NCBI RefSeq assembly: GCF_020687825.1
Contig: NZ_JAJEWP010000002.1
Span: 186,001-250,000, forward strand
DNA length: 64,000 bases
Reading direction: 5' to 3'
Origin: Fluctibacter halophilus
GTDB lineage: Bacteria > Pseudomonadota > Gammaproteobacteria > Enterobacterales > Alteromonadaceae
Each line of letters opens with the position of its first letter. Position 1 is the stretch's first letter. A program made the translations under genes and the position numbers. This document shows, in pieces, positions 9,048-19,140 of the stretch. The notes under the pieces were generated by a model. The model was not told where the DNA came from, made no database searches, and saw nothing but the letters and a program-made list of their open reading frames with translations.

Positions 9048-9082
9048 TTGGCCACTTTTATAACACTACCGAGACCCTACGC

Positions 9083-10162
9083 ATGACCAACAAAACGGTA
9101 TTGCATGCCAAGCACATCGAAGCCGGCGCCAAGATGGTCGACTTCCACGGCTGGGAAATGCCAATCAATTACGGCTCCCAGATTGAAGAGCATCACGCGG
9201 TGCGCCAGGATGCGGGCATGTTTGACGTGTCGCACATGACCATCGTGGATGTGACCGGTGCCCAGGCTAAAGATTACCTGCGTTACCTGCTGGCCAACGA
9301 CGTGGCCAAGCTGCAGGACAAAGGCAAAGCCCTGTACAGCGGCATGCTGAACGAAACCGGCGGCGTGGTCGACGACCTCATCGTGTATCACTTCGACGCC
9401 GAGAATTACCGTCTGGTGGTTAACTCCGCGACCCGCGAAAAAGACATGAACTGGTTGATGGGCAAGGCCGACGGCTTTGACGTGACCATCACCGAGCGTC
9501 CTGAATTCGCCATGATTGCGGTGCAGGGCCCCAACGCCAAAGAAAAGGCCAACAGCCTGTTCTCTGCCGCGCAGCAGGAAGCCGTTGCCGGCATGAAGCC
9601 GTTTTTCGGCGTGCAGGCCGAAGACCTGTTCATCGCCACCACCGGCTACACCGGTGAAGCGGGCTACGAAATCATGGTACCTGCCGATCAGGCCGGTGAT
9701 TTCTGGCAGAAGCTGCTCGACGCCGGTGTGCGTCCCTGTGGCCTGGGCGCACGGGATACCCTGCGCCTGGAAGCGGGCATGAACCTGTACGGTCAGGACA
9801 TGGACGAAACCATTTCGCCCTTGGCGGCCAACATGGGCTGGACCATCACCTGGGAGCCGGCCGAGCGTGATTTCGTCGGTCGCAAGGCACTGGAGACCCA
9901 GAAAGCGTCGGGCACCGACAAGCTGGTCGGGCTGGTGATGACCGAAAAAGGCGTGCTGCGCAGCGGCCTGAAAGTCAAGGTCAGCGAAGGCGAAGGTGTG
10001 ATCACCTCGGGTACCTTCTCACCAACCCTGGGCCACAGTATTGCCATGGCGCGCATCCCGGCCACCAGTGATGCCACTGCCGAAGTGGAAATGCGCAAAA
10101 AGTGGGTTACAGTAAAGATTGTCAAGCCCAGCTTTGTCCGTAACGGCAAAAGCGTTCTGTAA
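9083..10162 (+). CDS. gcvT: Aminomethyltransferase, glycine cleavage T protein
   Basis: A 359-residue T protein that transfers the methylene group from aminomethyl-lipoyl-GcvH to tetrahydrofolate and releases ammonia. Family motifs: [14 protein letters not shown] near the N-terminus, [22 protein letters not shown] and [18 protein letters not shown], which line the folate pocket. Length is typical. First gene of gcvTHP, with its own promoter at 9019-9047. The glycine cleavage genes follow ubiI in E. coli too; here four extra genes have been inserted between them. Confidence 0.96.
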   Translation: MTNKTVLHAKHIEAGAKMVDFHGWEMPINYGSQIEEHHAVRQDAGMFDVSHMTIVDVTGAQAKDYLRYLLANDVAKLQDKGKALYSGMLNETGGVVDDLIVYHFDAENYRLVVNSATREKDMNWLMGKADGFDVTITERPEFAMIAVQGPNAKEKANSLFSAAQQEAVAGMKPFFGVQAEDLFIATTGYTGEAGYEIMVPADQAGDFWQKLLDAGVRPCGLGARDTLRLEAGMNLYGQDMDETISPLAANMGWTITWEPAERDFVGRKALETQKASGTDKLVGLVMTEKGVLRSGLKVKVSEGEGVITSGTFSPTLGHSIAMARIPATSDATAEVEMRKKWVTVKIVKPSFVRNGKSVL

Positions 10163-10173
10163 AAACAACACCA

Positions 10174-10234
10174 TTGCGGGTCGGCCTTTGTGCCGGCCCG
10201 CAACCCATTAGAAAGCGGGTCGGTGCGCTGACCC
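10174..10234 (+). other. Two hairpins in the gcvT-gcvH gap
   Basis: A 12-bp stem (10174-10185 with 10192-10203, one G-T pair, loop CTTTGT) is followed by a shorter stem GGGTC/GACCC (10217-10221 with 10230-10234). There is no T-run after either, so mRNA stabilisation or partial attenuation is more likely than termination. Confidence 0.5.
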
Positions 10235-10261
10235 AATAAGGTTTTAAAGGTAGGAAAGACT

Positions 10262-10651
10262 ATGAGCAACATCCCAACTGATCTGCGTTACGCGTCTACT
10301 CACGAATGGGTTCGCCCCGAAGGTGACGGTGTTTTCACCGTAGGGATCACCGAGCACGCACAGGAATTGCTGGGCGACATGGTGTTTGTTGAATTGCCGG
10401 ACGTGGGCGATAACGTCAGCGCCGGTGACGACGTGGCCGTGGCCGAGTCGGTCAAAGCCGCCTCTGATGTGTACGCGCCAATCGGCGGTGAAATCGTTGC
10501 CGTGAACGAAGATCTGGAAGACAGCCCTGAGCTGGTCAACTCCGATGCGTTCGGCGACGGCTGGATGTTCAAAATCAAAGCCGACGATCCCAGCGAAGTG
10601 GATAACCTGCTGGACGCCGAAGGCTACGAAAACAGCATCGACGAAGACTGA
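10262..10651 (+). CDS. gcvH: Glycine cleavage system H protein
   Basis: A 129-residue lipoyl carrier that shuttles the aminomethyl group between GcvP, GcvT and the lipoamide dehydrogenase. It shows the family start [17 protein letters not shown] and the lipoylation segment [15 protein letters not shown] with the modified lysine at 65, plus the conserved C-terminal GDGWMFKIK. The start is preceded by an AGGAAAG ribosome site. It is separated from gcvT by 99 bp and from gcvP by 91 bp, larger gaps than usual in this operon, both with RNA hairpins. Confidence 0.96.
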   Translation: MSNIPTDLRYASTHEWVRPEGDGVFTVGITEHAQELLGDMVFVELPDVGDNVSAGDDVAVAESVKAASDVYAPIGGEIVAVNEDLEDSPELVNSDAFGDGWMFKIKADDPSEVDNLLDAEGYENSIDED

Positions 10652-10664
10652 TTGAAGATCAGCA

Positions 10665-10691
10665 GGGGTAGCGCACGGCTGCCCCTTTTTT
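10665..10691 (+). terminator. Intrinsic terminator between gcvH and gcvP
   Basis: Stem GGGGTAGC (10665-10672) pairs with GCTGCCCC (10678-10685, one T-G pair), loop GCACG, followed directly by six T (10686-10691). This has all features of a rho-independent terminator, though gcvP follows on the same strand 51 bp later. Confidence 0.75.
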
Positions 10692-10742
10692 GTCCTTAAC
10701 AAGGACACATTCCCTACAGACAGATTGCAGGCTTGATACCCT

Positions 10743-13640
10743 ATGTCACACGCGAATTATTCCCTGTCCCAACTGGAACAGAAGCAAGACTTTATCCGTC
10801 GCCACATCGGCCCGGGTCAAGACGAAATGAACGCCATGCTGGAAGCCGTGGGCGCAACGTCACTGGATGACCTGATTGAACAAACCGTGCCCCAGGGCAT
10901 TCGCCTGCCCGAAGGCCTCAACATCGGCGAGAGCCAGACCGAAGCCGACGCACTGGCGTACCTGAAGGCAGTGGCCGAGAAGAACGTGATCAACCGTTCG
11001 TTCATCGGTATGGGCTACAGCGATACCCACACGCCCAACGTCATTCTGCGTAACGTGCTGGAAAACCCGGGTTGGTACACCGCGTACACCCCGTACCAGC
11101 CGGAAATCGCCCAGGGCCGTCTGGAAGCGCTGCTGAACTTCCAGCAGGTGACCATCGACCTGACCGGTCTGGAGCTGGCCTCGGCGTCGTTGCTGGATGA
11201 AGCCACTGCTGCGGCCGAAGCCATGGGTCTGGCCAAGCGTGTGTCAAAGAACAAGAAAGCCAACGCCTTTTTCGTCGCCGACGATGTGCACCCGCAAACC
11301 CTCGACGTGGTGAAAACCCGTGCCGAGCAGTTCGGTTTTGACATCATCACCGGCAAGGCGGATGACGCCGTCAATCACGACATCTTCGGTGCGTTGCTGC
11401 AATACCCCGGTACCACCGGCGAAGTGCGCGACCTGACCGACCTTATCGCTGCGATCAAAGACACCAAGGCGGTGGTTGCGGTCGCGGCCGACATCATGAG
11501 CCTGGTGCTGTTGAAATCACCCGGTGAAATGGGTGCCGACGTGGTACTGGGCAGCGCCCAGCGTTTCGGCGTACCCATGGGCTACGGTGGCCCACACGCG
11601 GCGTTTTTCGCCACCCGTGACGCTTACAAGCGCTCCTTGCCCGGCCGTATCATCGGTGTGTCCAAAGACACCCGTGGTCGTCCGGCCCTGCGCATGGCGC
11701 TGCAAACCCGTGAACAACACATCCGCCGTGAGAAGGCCAACTCCAACATCTGTACCGCACAGGTGCTGCTGGCTAACATGGCCAGCTTCTATGCCGTGTA
11801 CCACGGCCCGCAAGGCCTGAAGACCATTGCCACCCGCATTCACCGCATGACCGACATTCTGGCCGCGGGCGTCAAAGGGGCAGGTCTTGCACTGGCCCAC
11901 GAGCACTATTTTGACACCCTGACCGTCAAGGTGGACGACAAAGCTGCAGTCCTGAAGCGTGCTGCCGATGCCGGTCTGAACCTGCGTCGTGACCTCGATG
12001 GTGCTGTGGGGATCAGCCTGGATGAAACCACCAACCGCGATGATCTGAACAGCCTGTTCAGCGTGCTGCTGGGTGACAACCACGGTGTTAATATCGATGC
12101 GCTGGATCAGCAACTGGTGGCCAGCGGTACGCCGTCGATTCCGGCCGAATTGAACCGTACCAGCGACATCCTGACCCACGAGGTGTTTAACCAGTACCAC
12201 AGCGAAACCGAGATGCTGCGTTACATCAAATCCCTGGAAGACAAGGATTTGGCCCTCAACCACTCGATGATTTCACTGGGCTCGTGCACCATGAAACTCA
12301 ACGCCACCGCCGAGATGATCCCGGTGACCTGGCCTGAGTTTGGCAAACTGCACCCCTTCGCGCCGGTTGAACAGGCCGCAGGTTATCAGCAGATGATCGG
12401 CGAGCTGAGCGACTGGTTGCTCAACGTCACCGGTTACGACGCGCTGTCGATGCAACCCAACTCCGGTGCCCAGGGTGAGTACGCCGGCCTTATCGCCATC
12501 AAGCGTTATCACGAGAGCCGTGGCGAAGGTCACCGCGACGTGTGTCTGATCCCAAGCTCTGCCCACGGTACCAACCCGGCGTCGGCACAGATGGTCAGCC
12601 TGAACGTGGTGGTGGTTGCCTGTGACAAGAACGGTAACGTGGATCTGAACGACCTGCGCAAGAAGGCCGAAGAAGTGTCTGACCGTTTGTCGTGCATCAT
12701 GGTGACCTATCCGTCCACCCACGGGGTGTACGAAGAAACCATCCGTGAAATCTGTGACATCGTGCACAGCCACGGCGGGCAGGTGTACCTCGACGGTGCC
12801 AACATGAACGCCCAGGTGGGCATTACCTCGCCGGGCCACATCGGCTCTGACGTATCCCACCTGAACCTGCACAAGACTTTCTGTATCCCTCACGGCGGTG
12901 GCGGCCCCGGCATGGGCCCTATCGGTGTGAAAAGCCACCTGGCACCGTTCCTGCCCAATCACGCGGTGGTGAACGTGGAGACTGCCGGTAAAGACGAAGG
13001 GGCGGTGTCTGCGGCGCCGTGGGGCAGTGCGTCAATCCTGCCGATCAGCTACATGTACATCAAGATGATGGGCAGCGAAGGCCTGAAGAAAGCCACCGAA
13101 GTGGCCATTCTGAACGCCAACTACGTGGCCAAGAAACTCGAAGGTCACTTCGATGTGCTGTACAAAGGCCGTAACGGCCGTGTGGCCCACGAGTGCATCA
13201 TCGACCTGCGTCCGCTCAAGGAAGCCTCCGGTGTGACCGAACTGGACGTGGCCAAGCGCCTCAACGACTACGGTTTCCACGCCCCGACCATGAGCTTCCC
13301 GGTAGCCGGTACGCTGATGATCGAGCCCACCGAGTCCGAGAGCAAGGCCGAGCTGGATCGCTTCTGCGAAGCCATGATCTGCATCCGTGAAGAGATGGCC
13401 AAAGTGGAAAGCGGCGAGTGGGATGCCACCGACAACCCGCTGCACAACGCCCCCCACACCCTGGCCGACATCTGCGACGCCGACTGGAACCGCAGCTACG
13501 ATCGCAACACCGCCGCGTATCCGGTAGAAGCAGTGCGCCGCAACAAGTTCTGGCCCAGCGTTAACCGTATCGACGACGTATACGGCGACCGCAACCTGAT
13601 CTGCTCCTGCCCGTCGATTGAGACGTATATGGAAGAGTAG
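10743..13640 (+). CDS. gcvP: Glycine dehydrogenase (decarboxylating), glycine cleavage P protein
   Basis: A 965-residue PLP enzyme that decarboxylates glycine and loads the aminomethyl group onto GcvH. It is the fused P1-P2 homodimeric form. The N-terminal half has FIRRHIGP and [18 protein letters not shown]; the C-terminal half carries the PLP lysine in [20 protein letters not shown] (about 710). Length is normal. It lies downstream of an intrinsic terminator, so its level relative to gcvT and gcvH may depend on read-through or a promoter in the 51-bp gap. It is followed by a strong terminator. Confidence 0.97.
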   Translation: MSHANYSLSQLEQKQDFIRRHIGPGQDEMNAMLEAVGATSLDDLIEQTVPQGIRLPEGLNIGESQTEADALAYLKAVAEKNVINRSFIGMGYSDTHTPNVILRNVLENPGWYTAYTPYQPEIAQGRLEALLNFQQVTIDLTGLELASASLLDEATAAAEAMGLAKRVSKNKKANAFFVADDVHPQTLDVVKTRAEQFGFDIITGKADDAVNHDIFGALLQYPGTTGEVRDLTDLIAAIKDTKAVVAVAADIMSLVLLKSPGEMGADVVLGSAQRFGVPMGYGGPHAAFFATRDAYKRSLPGRIIGVSKDTRGRPALRMALQTREQHIRREKANSNICTAQVLLANMASFYAVYHGPQGLKTIATRIHRMTDILAAGVKGAGLALAHEHYFDTLTVKVDDKAAVLKRAADAGLNLRRDLDGAVGISLDETTNRDDLNSLFSVLLGDNHGVNIDALDQQLVASGTPSIPAELNRTSDILTHEVFNQYHSETEMLRYIKSLEDKDLALNHSMISLGSCTMKLNATAEMIPVTWPEFGKLHPFAPVEQAAGYQQMIGELSDWLLNVTGYDALSMQPNSGAQGEYAGLIAIKRYHESRGEGHRDVCLIPSSAHGTNPASAQMVSLNVVVVACDKNGNVDLNDLRKKAEEVSDRLSCIMVTYPSTHGVYEETIREICDIVHSHGGQVYLDGANMNAQVGITSPGHIGSDVSHLNLHKTFCIPHGGGGPGMGPIGVKSHLAPFLPNHAVVNVETAGKDEGAVSAAPWGSASILPISYMYIKMMGSEGLKKATEVAILNANYVAKKLEGHFDVLYKGRNGRVAHECIIDLRPLKEASGVTELDVAKRLNDYGFHAPTMSFPVAGTLMIEPTESESKAELDRFCEAMICIREEMAKVESGEWDATDNPLHNAPHTLADICDADWNRSYDRNTAAYPVEAVRRNKFWPSVNRIDDVYGDRNLICSCPSIETYMEE

Positions 13641-13695
13641 ACATCTGTTGCGGTCATGTAATTAAGTTGGTTAATTCAGTTTAAAGAGAAAATTG

Positions 13696-13724
13696 AAAAG
13701 CGGATCTTAATGATCCGCTTTTTT
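13696..13724 (+). terminator. Intrinsic terminator after gcvP
   Basis: Stem with core GCGGATC/GATCCGC (arms AAAAGCGGATC 13696-13706 and from 13712), loop TTAAT, followed by a six-T run to 13724. It ends the gcv genes; immediately after it the DNA becomes AT-rich, marking the left side of the island. The remaining gap to 13793 holds only a short GGATTC/GAATCC dyad (about 13738-13757). Confidence 0.92.
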
Positions 13725-13793
13725 GTGGTTGCATTTTGGATTCACGATTCTGAATCCGCTATATTGAACTTTTAAATATAAGAATTAAGACAA

Positions 13794-15233
13794 ATGGATT
13801 TCAGCATACTTTTAGCAATACTAGGTTTAGGTGTTGCGGTTATATCTTTACTCAAACCGCAAACCAAGCTAAGTATTTCATTCAAAATAAACTGGCTCGA
13901 CAAGAGCGTGATAACATTCTCACTTCTATTTGTACATTACATTGCCTTCGCTCCAATCCTAAAAGAATTTAATCTTTTACTACCTCTGGGTCATTGGCGT
14001 TGGGGCTTCGATGAAAAGAGCGCTACCTATTTAGTTTTCTTACTCTTAACCGCGTTTATAGTAATTCGACTAAAAATTGCTAAGGTGAACCTGAAAAACA
14101 TCACGAAGTTTTCAGATCTAGTTGAAAGGCTCTTGTTTGAAAAGAAGTATGATGAGGTGGTGCACCTGTTAGATAATCATTTAACATCATTATTTAAATT
14201 AGTTGAAGATAACAATGATGATGCCAGAGCAATTGTAAATCAGACATTAACATCAGATGAACTTGTCAGTTATATTGCCATTTCGAAACCTAAATTTGGT
14301 ATTAAGTTACTCCGACAAAACTTCTCGATAAAAGAACAATTTTTGACTTTATTTATCTCTGCGCTGATGGAAAACAAAGGTAGCCAGTTTTATTACGAAA
14401 TGGCTAACATTCAAACTATAAGAATGGGCAATCGTTTCGATATTCCACAGCATTATCCTTTGGCTCATTATTTGTTTTCAGATGTAACTGTTAGTGAAAA
14501 GCTAGGTGTTTATAAACCAGTTGGAGACAAAATTAGATTACTTCTGGCTGAAGATGAGCATATCGTTCAAAGAAGCAATAGCTCGTTTGGTAGTTTTGAT
14601 GAAACAGAAAGACAAAGCAGCATTATTGAGTGTGGTTTTCATTTCTTTGAAGTAATGATTCTTGAGGCAATGCACCAAAAATTAAATTGGCATATGTGGT
14701 TATATTATTTCCCATCGTTTTCAAAGTGCATTATCGAAAAACTTGCCCCAACTCCTGATGTTGATTTAGACCGAGAATGGCCTACTCCATATCACTATTA
14801 TCTATATAGACTAATTGATATAAATTTTGATTGGATTGAAGAGTTTCAAAATGTTGATGGTTGTGAAGCTATCCGTTTCAACCATATAAGTTTACAGCAC
14901 GATAATGGCTCTATATTAAAAAGTGCAATATTGTCAGTCGGGCAGATTATTTGGCAAATAATCGAAACTGATAAAGTTGACGATAAGTTTAAAAGGTATT
15001 GTCTAGAAATTGCGCTTCGGAATATAAGGAATTTTAAAGAAGTTGATGTTCTTAAGCCTTCTTATCAAGTCTTGATGAGGTCTGTATTATTTAACGGGTT
15101 CATGGATAAAAAAGAACCTTCGGTGCTAAATAGGTTTAAAGAACTCATGGATCAAATTGATCATGTATTAGTTCTAGAGAATGAGGATTTTACTAACTTG
15201 CTCGATGAGGCTTTAAGGGAACTACAAGCGTAA
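13794..15233 (+). CDS. Island-borne membrane protein of unknown function
   Basis: A 479-residue protein that I do not recognise. The first 100 residues hold three hydrophobic segments (about 3-20 LLAILGLGVAVISLL, 42-65, 76-95), so it is anchored in the inner membrane. The remaining 380 residues are a soluble, helix-rich, Asp/Glu/Lys-rich domain (HEAT-like helices are possible, not proven). Codon use is AT-rich, unlike gcvP upstream but like the R-M operon. It faces that operon, ending 7 bp from the metallopeptidase gene. A defence or phage-sensing role is conceivable only from position. Confidence 0.7.
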   Translation: MDFSILLAILGLGVAVISLLKPQTKLSISFKINWLDKSVITFSLLFVHYIAFAPILKEFNLLLPLGHWRWGFDEKSATYLVFLLLTAFIVIRLKIAKVNLKNITKFSDLVERLLFEKKYDEVVHLLDNHLTSLFKLVEDNNDDARAIVNQTLTSDELVSYIAISKPKFGIKLLRQNFSIKEQFLTLFISALMENKGSQFYYEMANIQTIRMGNRFDIPQHYPLAHYLFSDVTVSEKLGVYKPVGDKIRLLLAEDEHIVQRSNSSFGSFDETERQSSIIECGFHFFEVMILEAMHQKLNWHMWLYYFPSFSKCIIEKLAPTPDVDLDREWPTPYHYYLYRLIDINFDWIEEFQNVDGCEAIRFNHISLQHDNGSILKSAILSVGQIIWQIIETDKVDDKFKRYCLEIALRNIRNFKEVDVLKPSYQVLMRSVLFNGFMDKKEPSVLNRFKELMDQIDHVLVLENEDFTNLLDEALRELQA

Positions 15234-15240
15234 AAGCTGA

Positions 15241-15987
15241 TTAATAACTCCAACCTTCGTAAGCCAAAGGCAAGCTATTAAGCAAGTCTCTGCGTTCACG
15301 CCAATTAGGCATATGCTTGTCCATGAGAGAGCGGAATCTGTCATTGTGGTGGCGCTCTAGTAAATGAACTAATTCATGGGCAAGGATGAACTCCATGCAT
15401 TCTGGTGGTTTCTTAGCAAGTTCGAGGTTTAGCCAGATGCGCTTAGCTTGAATATTGCAGCTTCCCCATTTGGTTTTCATCTTTTTGATATTGAGAGAGC
15501 CAGCATTTACACCTAGTTTTTTTTCCCATAAAGGTAACATTTTTTCAAGTGAGCGTTGCATTTCATCTCGATAGAAACGGTTAAGCAGTTTGAGTTTATT
15601 GTCGGCTGACGTATTTTCTGAAACTGCTAGTACTAAACTACCATTTCCTTTTGCGGTAACCGTGTACTTGCCTTGAGGCTCAACAAGCTTTAATCGGTAT
15701 TTCTTACCCCAGAGATAATGGCATTCACCATTCACCATTTCACGAATTGATTGGCGTTCTTGCCCTGCAAAATCAGCTTGCTGTTTCTTAATCCATGCAA
15801 GTTTGTTAACAATAGCTAGCCTGATTTTTTGCTCACTTGTATCGTTGGGGATAGACAAGCGTACTTTGCCGTTGGGCGGTAGTACGCTTAAGTGGATGTT
15901 TTTAATGGCTCTGCGATTTAGCTCTACATCAATGTCACCAATGCGAACTACTTCAACGCTCTGAGCATTGCTTTTAGTATGGCGCAC
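15241..15987 (-). CDS. YgjP-type (SprT-like/M48) zinc metallopeptidase of the R-M operon
   Basis: A 248-residue protein of the YgjP/DUF45 metallopeptidase family. The zinc site is seen in FILAHELVHLLERHHNDRF (HExxH at about 203 with a further His), and upstream are the family segments KKMKTKWGSCN and IWLNLELAKKPPECM. It starts at a GTG that shares a base with the hsdR stop (TAGTG), so it is coupled to hsdR. YgjP-like genes are often found beside type I restriction genes; their role there is not established, and control or turnover of HsdR is one idea. Confidence 0.85.
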   Translation of the reverse strand: MRHTKSNAQSVEVVRIGDIDVELNRRAIKNIHLSVLPPNGKVRLSIPNDTSEQKIRLAIVNKLAWIKKQQADFAGQERQSIREMVNGECHYLWGKKYRLKLVEPQGKYTVTAKGNGSLVLAVSENTSADNKLKLLNRFYRDEMQRSLEKMLPLWEKKLGVNAGSLNIKKMKTKWGSCNIQAKRIWLNLELAKKPPECMEFILAHELVHLLERHHNDRFRSLMDKHMPNWRERRDLLNSLPLAYEGWSY

Positions 15988-18900
15988 TAATGGTATTCCT
16001 TCTGAGCTTTAATTAGATCCATAACATCAACAATATTAATGTCATAACCTGCCGCTTCCTCTCGCACTGCATTGGCTATCTCACGTTCTTTAAACCGATC
16101 ACCAAGCCAATCAGCTTTCTTGGTATAACGAACTGCGGTATCAATTTTAGTTGTAAGTACCTCATCGTTACCGAAGTTATCGTAAATTGCTTGTTTGGCT
16201 GGTGTATCAACAGACGCAGGATAGTTTTGAGTAGTATTTTCTGTTGGATTTACTACTTTCTTTGCTAGTGCTCTAATTTGCTCCAGATACTCTTGATAGC
16301 TAATAGCCTGTTCTCTTCGCTGCTTAATGATCTCATCGAGCAACGTTGCCATGCTGTCAAAGTATTTAGGGTTTACTGGGTTTTCATCAACAATAGTTTT
16401 TCTGACGTTATTTTCAATGGCTTCTGCCATTGCGTCTTCATTATCACGTAAGCCTTCAGGTAAATCTTCTAAGCCTTTACCATTGTTGTTTACAACTAAA
16501 TCGATTAAGCCTAACTCTTCAAAATCCATCAGTAACTCACTGTCATCAGCTCGAATATACATGTCCAATAGATGACGCATGGCAGGCTCAAAACGTTTCA
16601 TTTCGAGTAAGTCGCCACTGGCAAGTTTTACTTCGTCACGAACCTTTTCGAAGTACGCGACTTCTTTCTTAATATTCTCAGCTTCTTCAAAGGTGTAACC
16701 AGCTTGCTCCATTTCATTTGCAAGGTTAGTGTATGCACGAATCAGTTTAGCGACTGATTGATATAGAGTTAAACGCAATGCCTCTTTTTCAGTGCGCTCA
16801 TTTTCATCCTTTAGTTCAACACCAGATTCACCACAAAAATAATGGATAAAATCTTTAGTATCTCTCGGCGCTTTGACAGGCTCACATAACGCTCTGACTG
16901 CTTCCAATGCGGTTACTAAATCTGATTTTGACTCCTGCAAACGATCTTTCAACAAGCCAGCTACATCATCTTGGTCATAACCATCAAACGCTTCGGCAGT
17001 GTAGTCTTTGATAGCTTTGTCTAAAGAACGGAACAGATCTTTGTAGTCGATAATGTAGCCGTATTCCTTGTCCTCCCCATCAAGTCGGTTTACTCGACAA
17101 ATGGTTTGAAAGAGGTTGTGATCAGCCATTTTTTTATCGATATAAAGATAAGTGGCAGAAGGCGCATCGAAGCCAGTGAGTAGCTTATCTACAACGATCA
17201 GCAGGCGCATTTGCCCCGGTTCTTCAATAAAACGTTTCTTAACGGCTTTTTCGAACTCTTCAACACGCTTAGCAGCTTCTTCTTCGCTTTGCTCAAAATA
17301 CTCAGCTAACATCTTGCGATAGGTGTCATACTTAAACAGCTTTTCAGTTAACCCCTCACCAGATTCTTCGCCTTTTATAGCGCCTGCGACTGGCTGATAA
17401 CTGGTTACTACTGCACACTTTCCTGCAAGGTCAGTCTTACTGAACAAATCATAAACAACACATGCTTGATGGACGCTAGCGCACACAAGCATGGCGTTGC
17501 CTCTACCGGACATCAGCGCAGGTTTGATTTCCATATCCATTAAAATGTCGCTAACAATTTGCTCTAAACGAGATTTGCTAGAAAGCACTTTTTGCATGGT
17601 GCCCCATTTTTGTTTGAGTTGCATCTTAGCAAGGTTAGATAAGCCTTTAGTTTTAGCTTCAAACCATTGGTCTACTTTTTTCTCTGAGGTTAAGTGCTGA
17701 TCAATATCTCTTGCTTCATAACGCAGATCGAGAACAACACCGTCACTTACCGCTTCGTCAAATTTGTAGGTGTGAATATATGGACCAAAGACTTCTAAGG
17801 ACTTCTTTTTGTCCTTTTTCATCAGTGGCGTACCTGTAAAGCCAATAAACATGGCTTCAGGTAAAATTGCCTTCATTGCTTCGTGCAGCTTGCCCGATTG
17901 AGTTCGATGACATTCATCGACAAACACAAATAAGTTACCCTTCGCAGCGAAGTCACTTGGTAGGTTTTTGGTCAATGCTTCAAGGTAGTCTTTTGTTGCT
18001 TCGTCATCGTCTTCTTCCGTAACTGCTTCGCCATTTCGACCAAACTTATGCACGAGTGAACAGAATAACCAAGGATTGGGTTGATTAAGCGTGGCAACCA
18101 AATCCCGTCCGCTTTTTGTGCGATATATCTCTTCATCAACACCAGAAAATACTTTTTCTATTTGTTCGTCTAATTCGGTTCGGTCAGTAACAATTAGCAC
18201 TCGTGAATCTGTCACATTTTCGCGTATCCACTTGGCAAGCCAAACCATAGTTAAGCTTTTGCCTGAACCTTGCGTGTGCCAGATAATGCCATCATCGTGC
18301 GTTTGAACGTGTTTCTGTGCCGCTTGGATGCCGAAGTATTGGTTGTGTCGGCATGTTTTCTTTACCCCAGCATCAAAAACTATAAAGTCGTGAATCAGTT
18401 GTAGGAATCGCCTTTTATCACATAATTGTGCGATATGAGTGTCGAGTAAGTTCTCTGTTTTTATATCGCCTGCTGGTAGTGGGTTGGGGTTTTCTTTACC
18501 TGTGCATTCTTTCCATTCAAGGTAGTATTTTTCAGACGTTTCAATGGTGCCGTAGCGGACACCTTGAGTATCGTTACCCGCCATTACGAGCTGCATAGTG
18601 GTAAAGAAGTTACGGATAAAGGCTTTTTTCTGATTGTCTAAGTTTTGGCGAATACCCTCACTTACTGACACCGAAGAGCGCTTTAATTCAATGACACCAA
18701 GTGCGATGCCATTAACATAAATCACTATATCAGGGCGTTTTTTCAATTCACCTTTAACAGTGACTTCTTCAGCAATGGCAAAGTCATTAGCTTCTGGTTT
18801 TTTCCAGTCAATTAGCCAAACGGTTTGGTTTAGTTCACCTGCACCTTCTTTTTCTTTTACGCCATAGCGCAGAAGGCGATAAACATCTTTGTTTGCATCG

Positions 18901-19136
18901 AAGAGTTTTTTACCTTCGCCAAGGGCTGCGGCAGTATCGAGTTGGCGTAATGTACGTGTAATCAGAGCATCAGAAATACCACGACCTTTAAGCCATTTTG
19001 TCAGCAAGTCTTTTTCAATATTGCTGTTACCTTCACGGTATTCCCAATTACCAAGGTCATCGTAATCAAGTTGTTCTTTAAAAAACTTAACCACGCGATT
19101 TTGGGTTTTACGTTCTAATTGGCCGACATTACTCAT
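15987..19136 (-). CDS. hsdR: Type I restriction enzyme, HsdR motor/nuclease subunit
   Basis: R subunit of about 1049 residues that cuts unmodified DNA after ATP-driven translocation. Order: N-terminal PD-(D/E)XK nuclease (RPDIVIYVNGIALGVIELKRS), SF2 helicase motor with Walker A TQGSGKS (about 290), Walker B VDECHRTQ (about 407), motif III FTGTPL, motif V LLTGFDAP and motif VI QTICRVNRLDG, then a helical C-terminus that would bind HsdM/HsdS. An upstream in-frame ATG at 19160 exists, but an AAGGA site seven bases before the ATG at 19136, plus the family start MSNVGQLERKTQ, favours 19136. The ribosome site lies in the end of the DUF429 gene, implying coupling. Confidence 0.95.
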   Translation of the reverse strand: MSNVGQLERKTQNRVVKFFKEQLDYDDLGNWEYREGNSNIEKDLLTKWLKGRGISDALITRTLRQLDTAAALGEGKKLFDANKDVYRLLRYGVKEKEGAGELNQTVWLIDWKKPEANDFAIAEEVTVKGELKKRPDIVIYVNGIALGVIELKRSSVSVSEGIRQNLDNQKKAFIRNFFTTMQLVMAGNDTQGVRYGTIETSEKYYLEWKECTGKENPNPLPAGDIKTENLLDTHIAQLCDKRRFLQLIHDFIVFDAGVKKTCRHNQYFGIQAAQKHVQTHDDGIIWHTQGSGKSLTMVWLAKWIRENVTDSRVLIVTDRTELDEQIEKVFSGVDEEIYRTKSGRDLVATLNQPNPWLFCSLVHKFGRNGEAVTEEDDDEATKDYLEALTKNLPSDFAAKGNLFVFVDECHRTQSGKLHEAMKAILPEAMFIGFTGTPLMKKDKKKSLEVFGPYIHTYKFDEAVSDGVVLDLRYEARDIDQHLTSEKKVDQWFEAKTKGLSNLAKMQLKQKWGTMQKVLSSKSRLEQIVSDILMDMEIKPALMSGRGNAMLVCASVHQACVVYDLFSKTDLAGKCAVVTSYQPVAGAIKGEESGEGLTEKLFKYDTYRKMLAEYFEQSEEEAAKRVEEFEKAVKKRFIEEPGQMRLLIVVDKLLTGFDAPSATYLYIDKKMADHNLFQTICRVNRLDGEDKEYGYIIDYKDLFRSLDKAIKDYTAEAFDGYDQDDVAGLLKDRLQESKSDLVTALEAVRALCEPVKAPRDTKDFIHYFCGESGVELKDENERTEKEALRLTLYQSVAKLIRAYTNLANEMEQAGYTFEEAENIKKEVAYFEKVRDEVKLASGDLLEMKRFEPAMRHLLDMYIRADDSELLMDFEELGLIDLVVNNNGKGLEDLPEGLRDNEDAMAEAIENNVRKTIVDENPVNPKYFDSMATLLDEIIKQRREQAISYQEYLEQIRALAKKVVNPTENTTQNYPASVDTPAKQAIYDNFGNDEVLTTKIDTAVRYTKKADWLGDRFKEREIANAVREEAAGYDINIVDVMDLIKAQKEYH

Positions 19137-19140
19137 GGCT

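Noticed and set aside
8933-9082. Glycine riboswitch before gcvT
   Set aside because: The leader after the clear promoter is only about 30 nt and lacks the conserved glycine aptamer helices.
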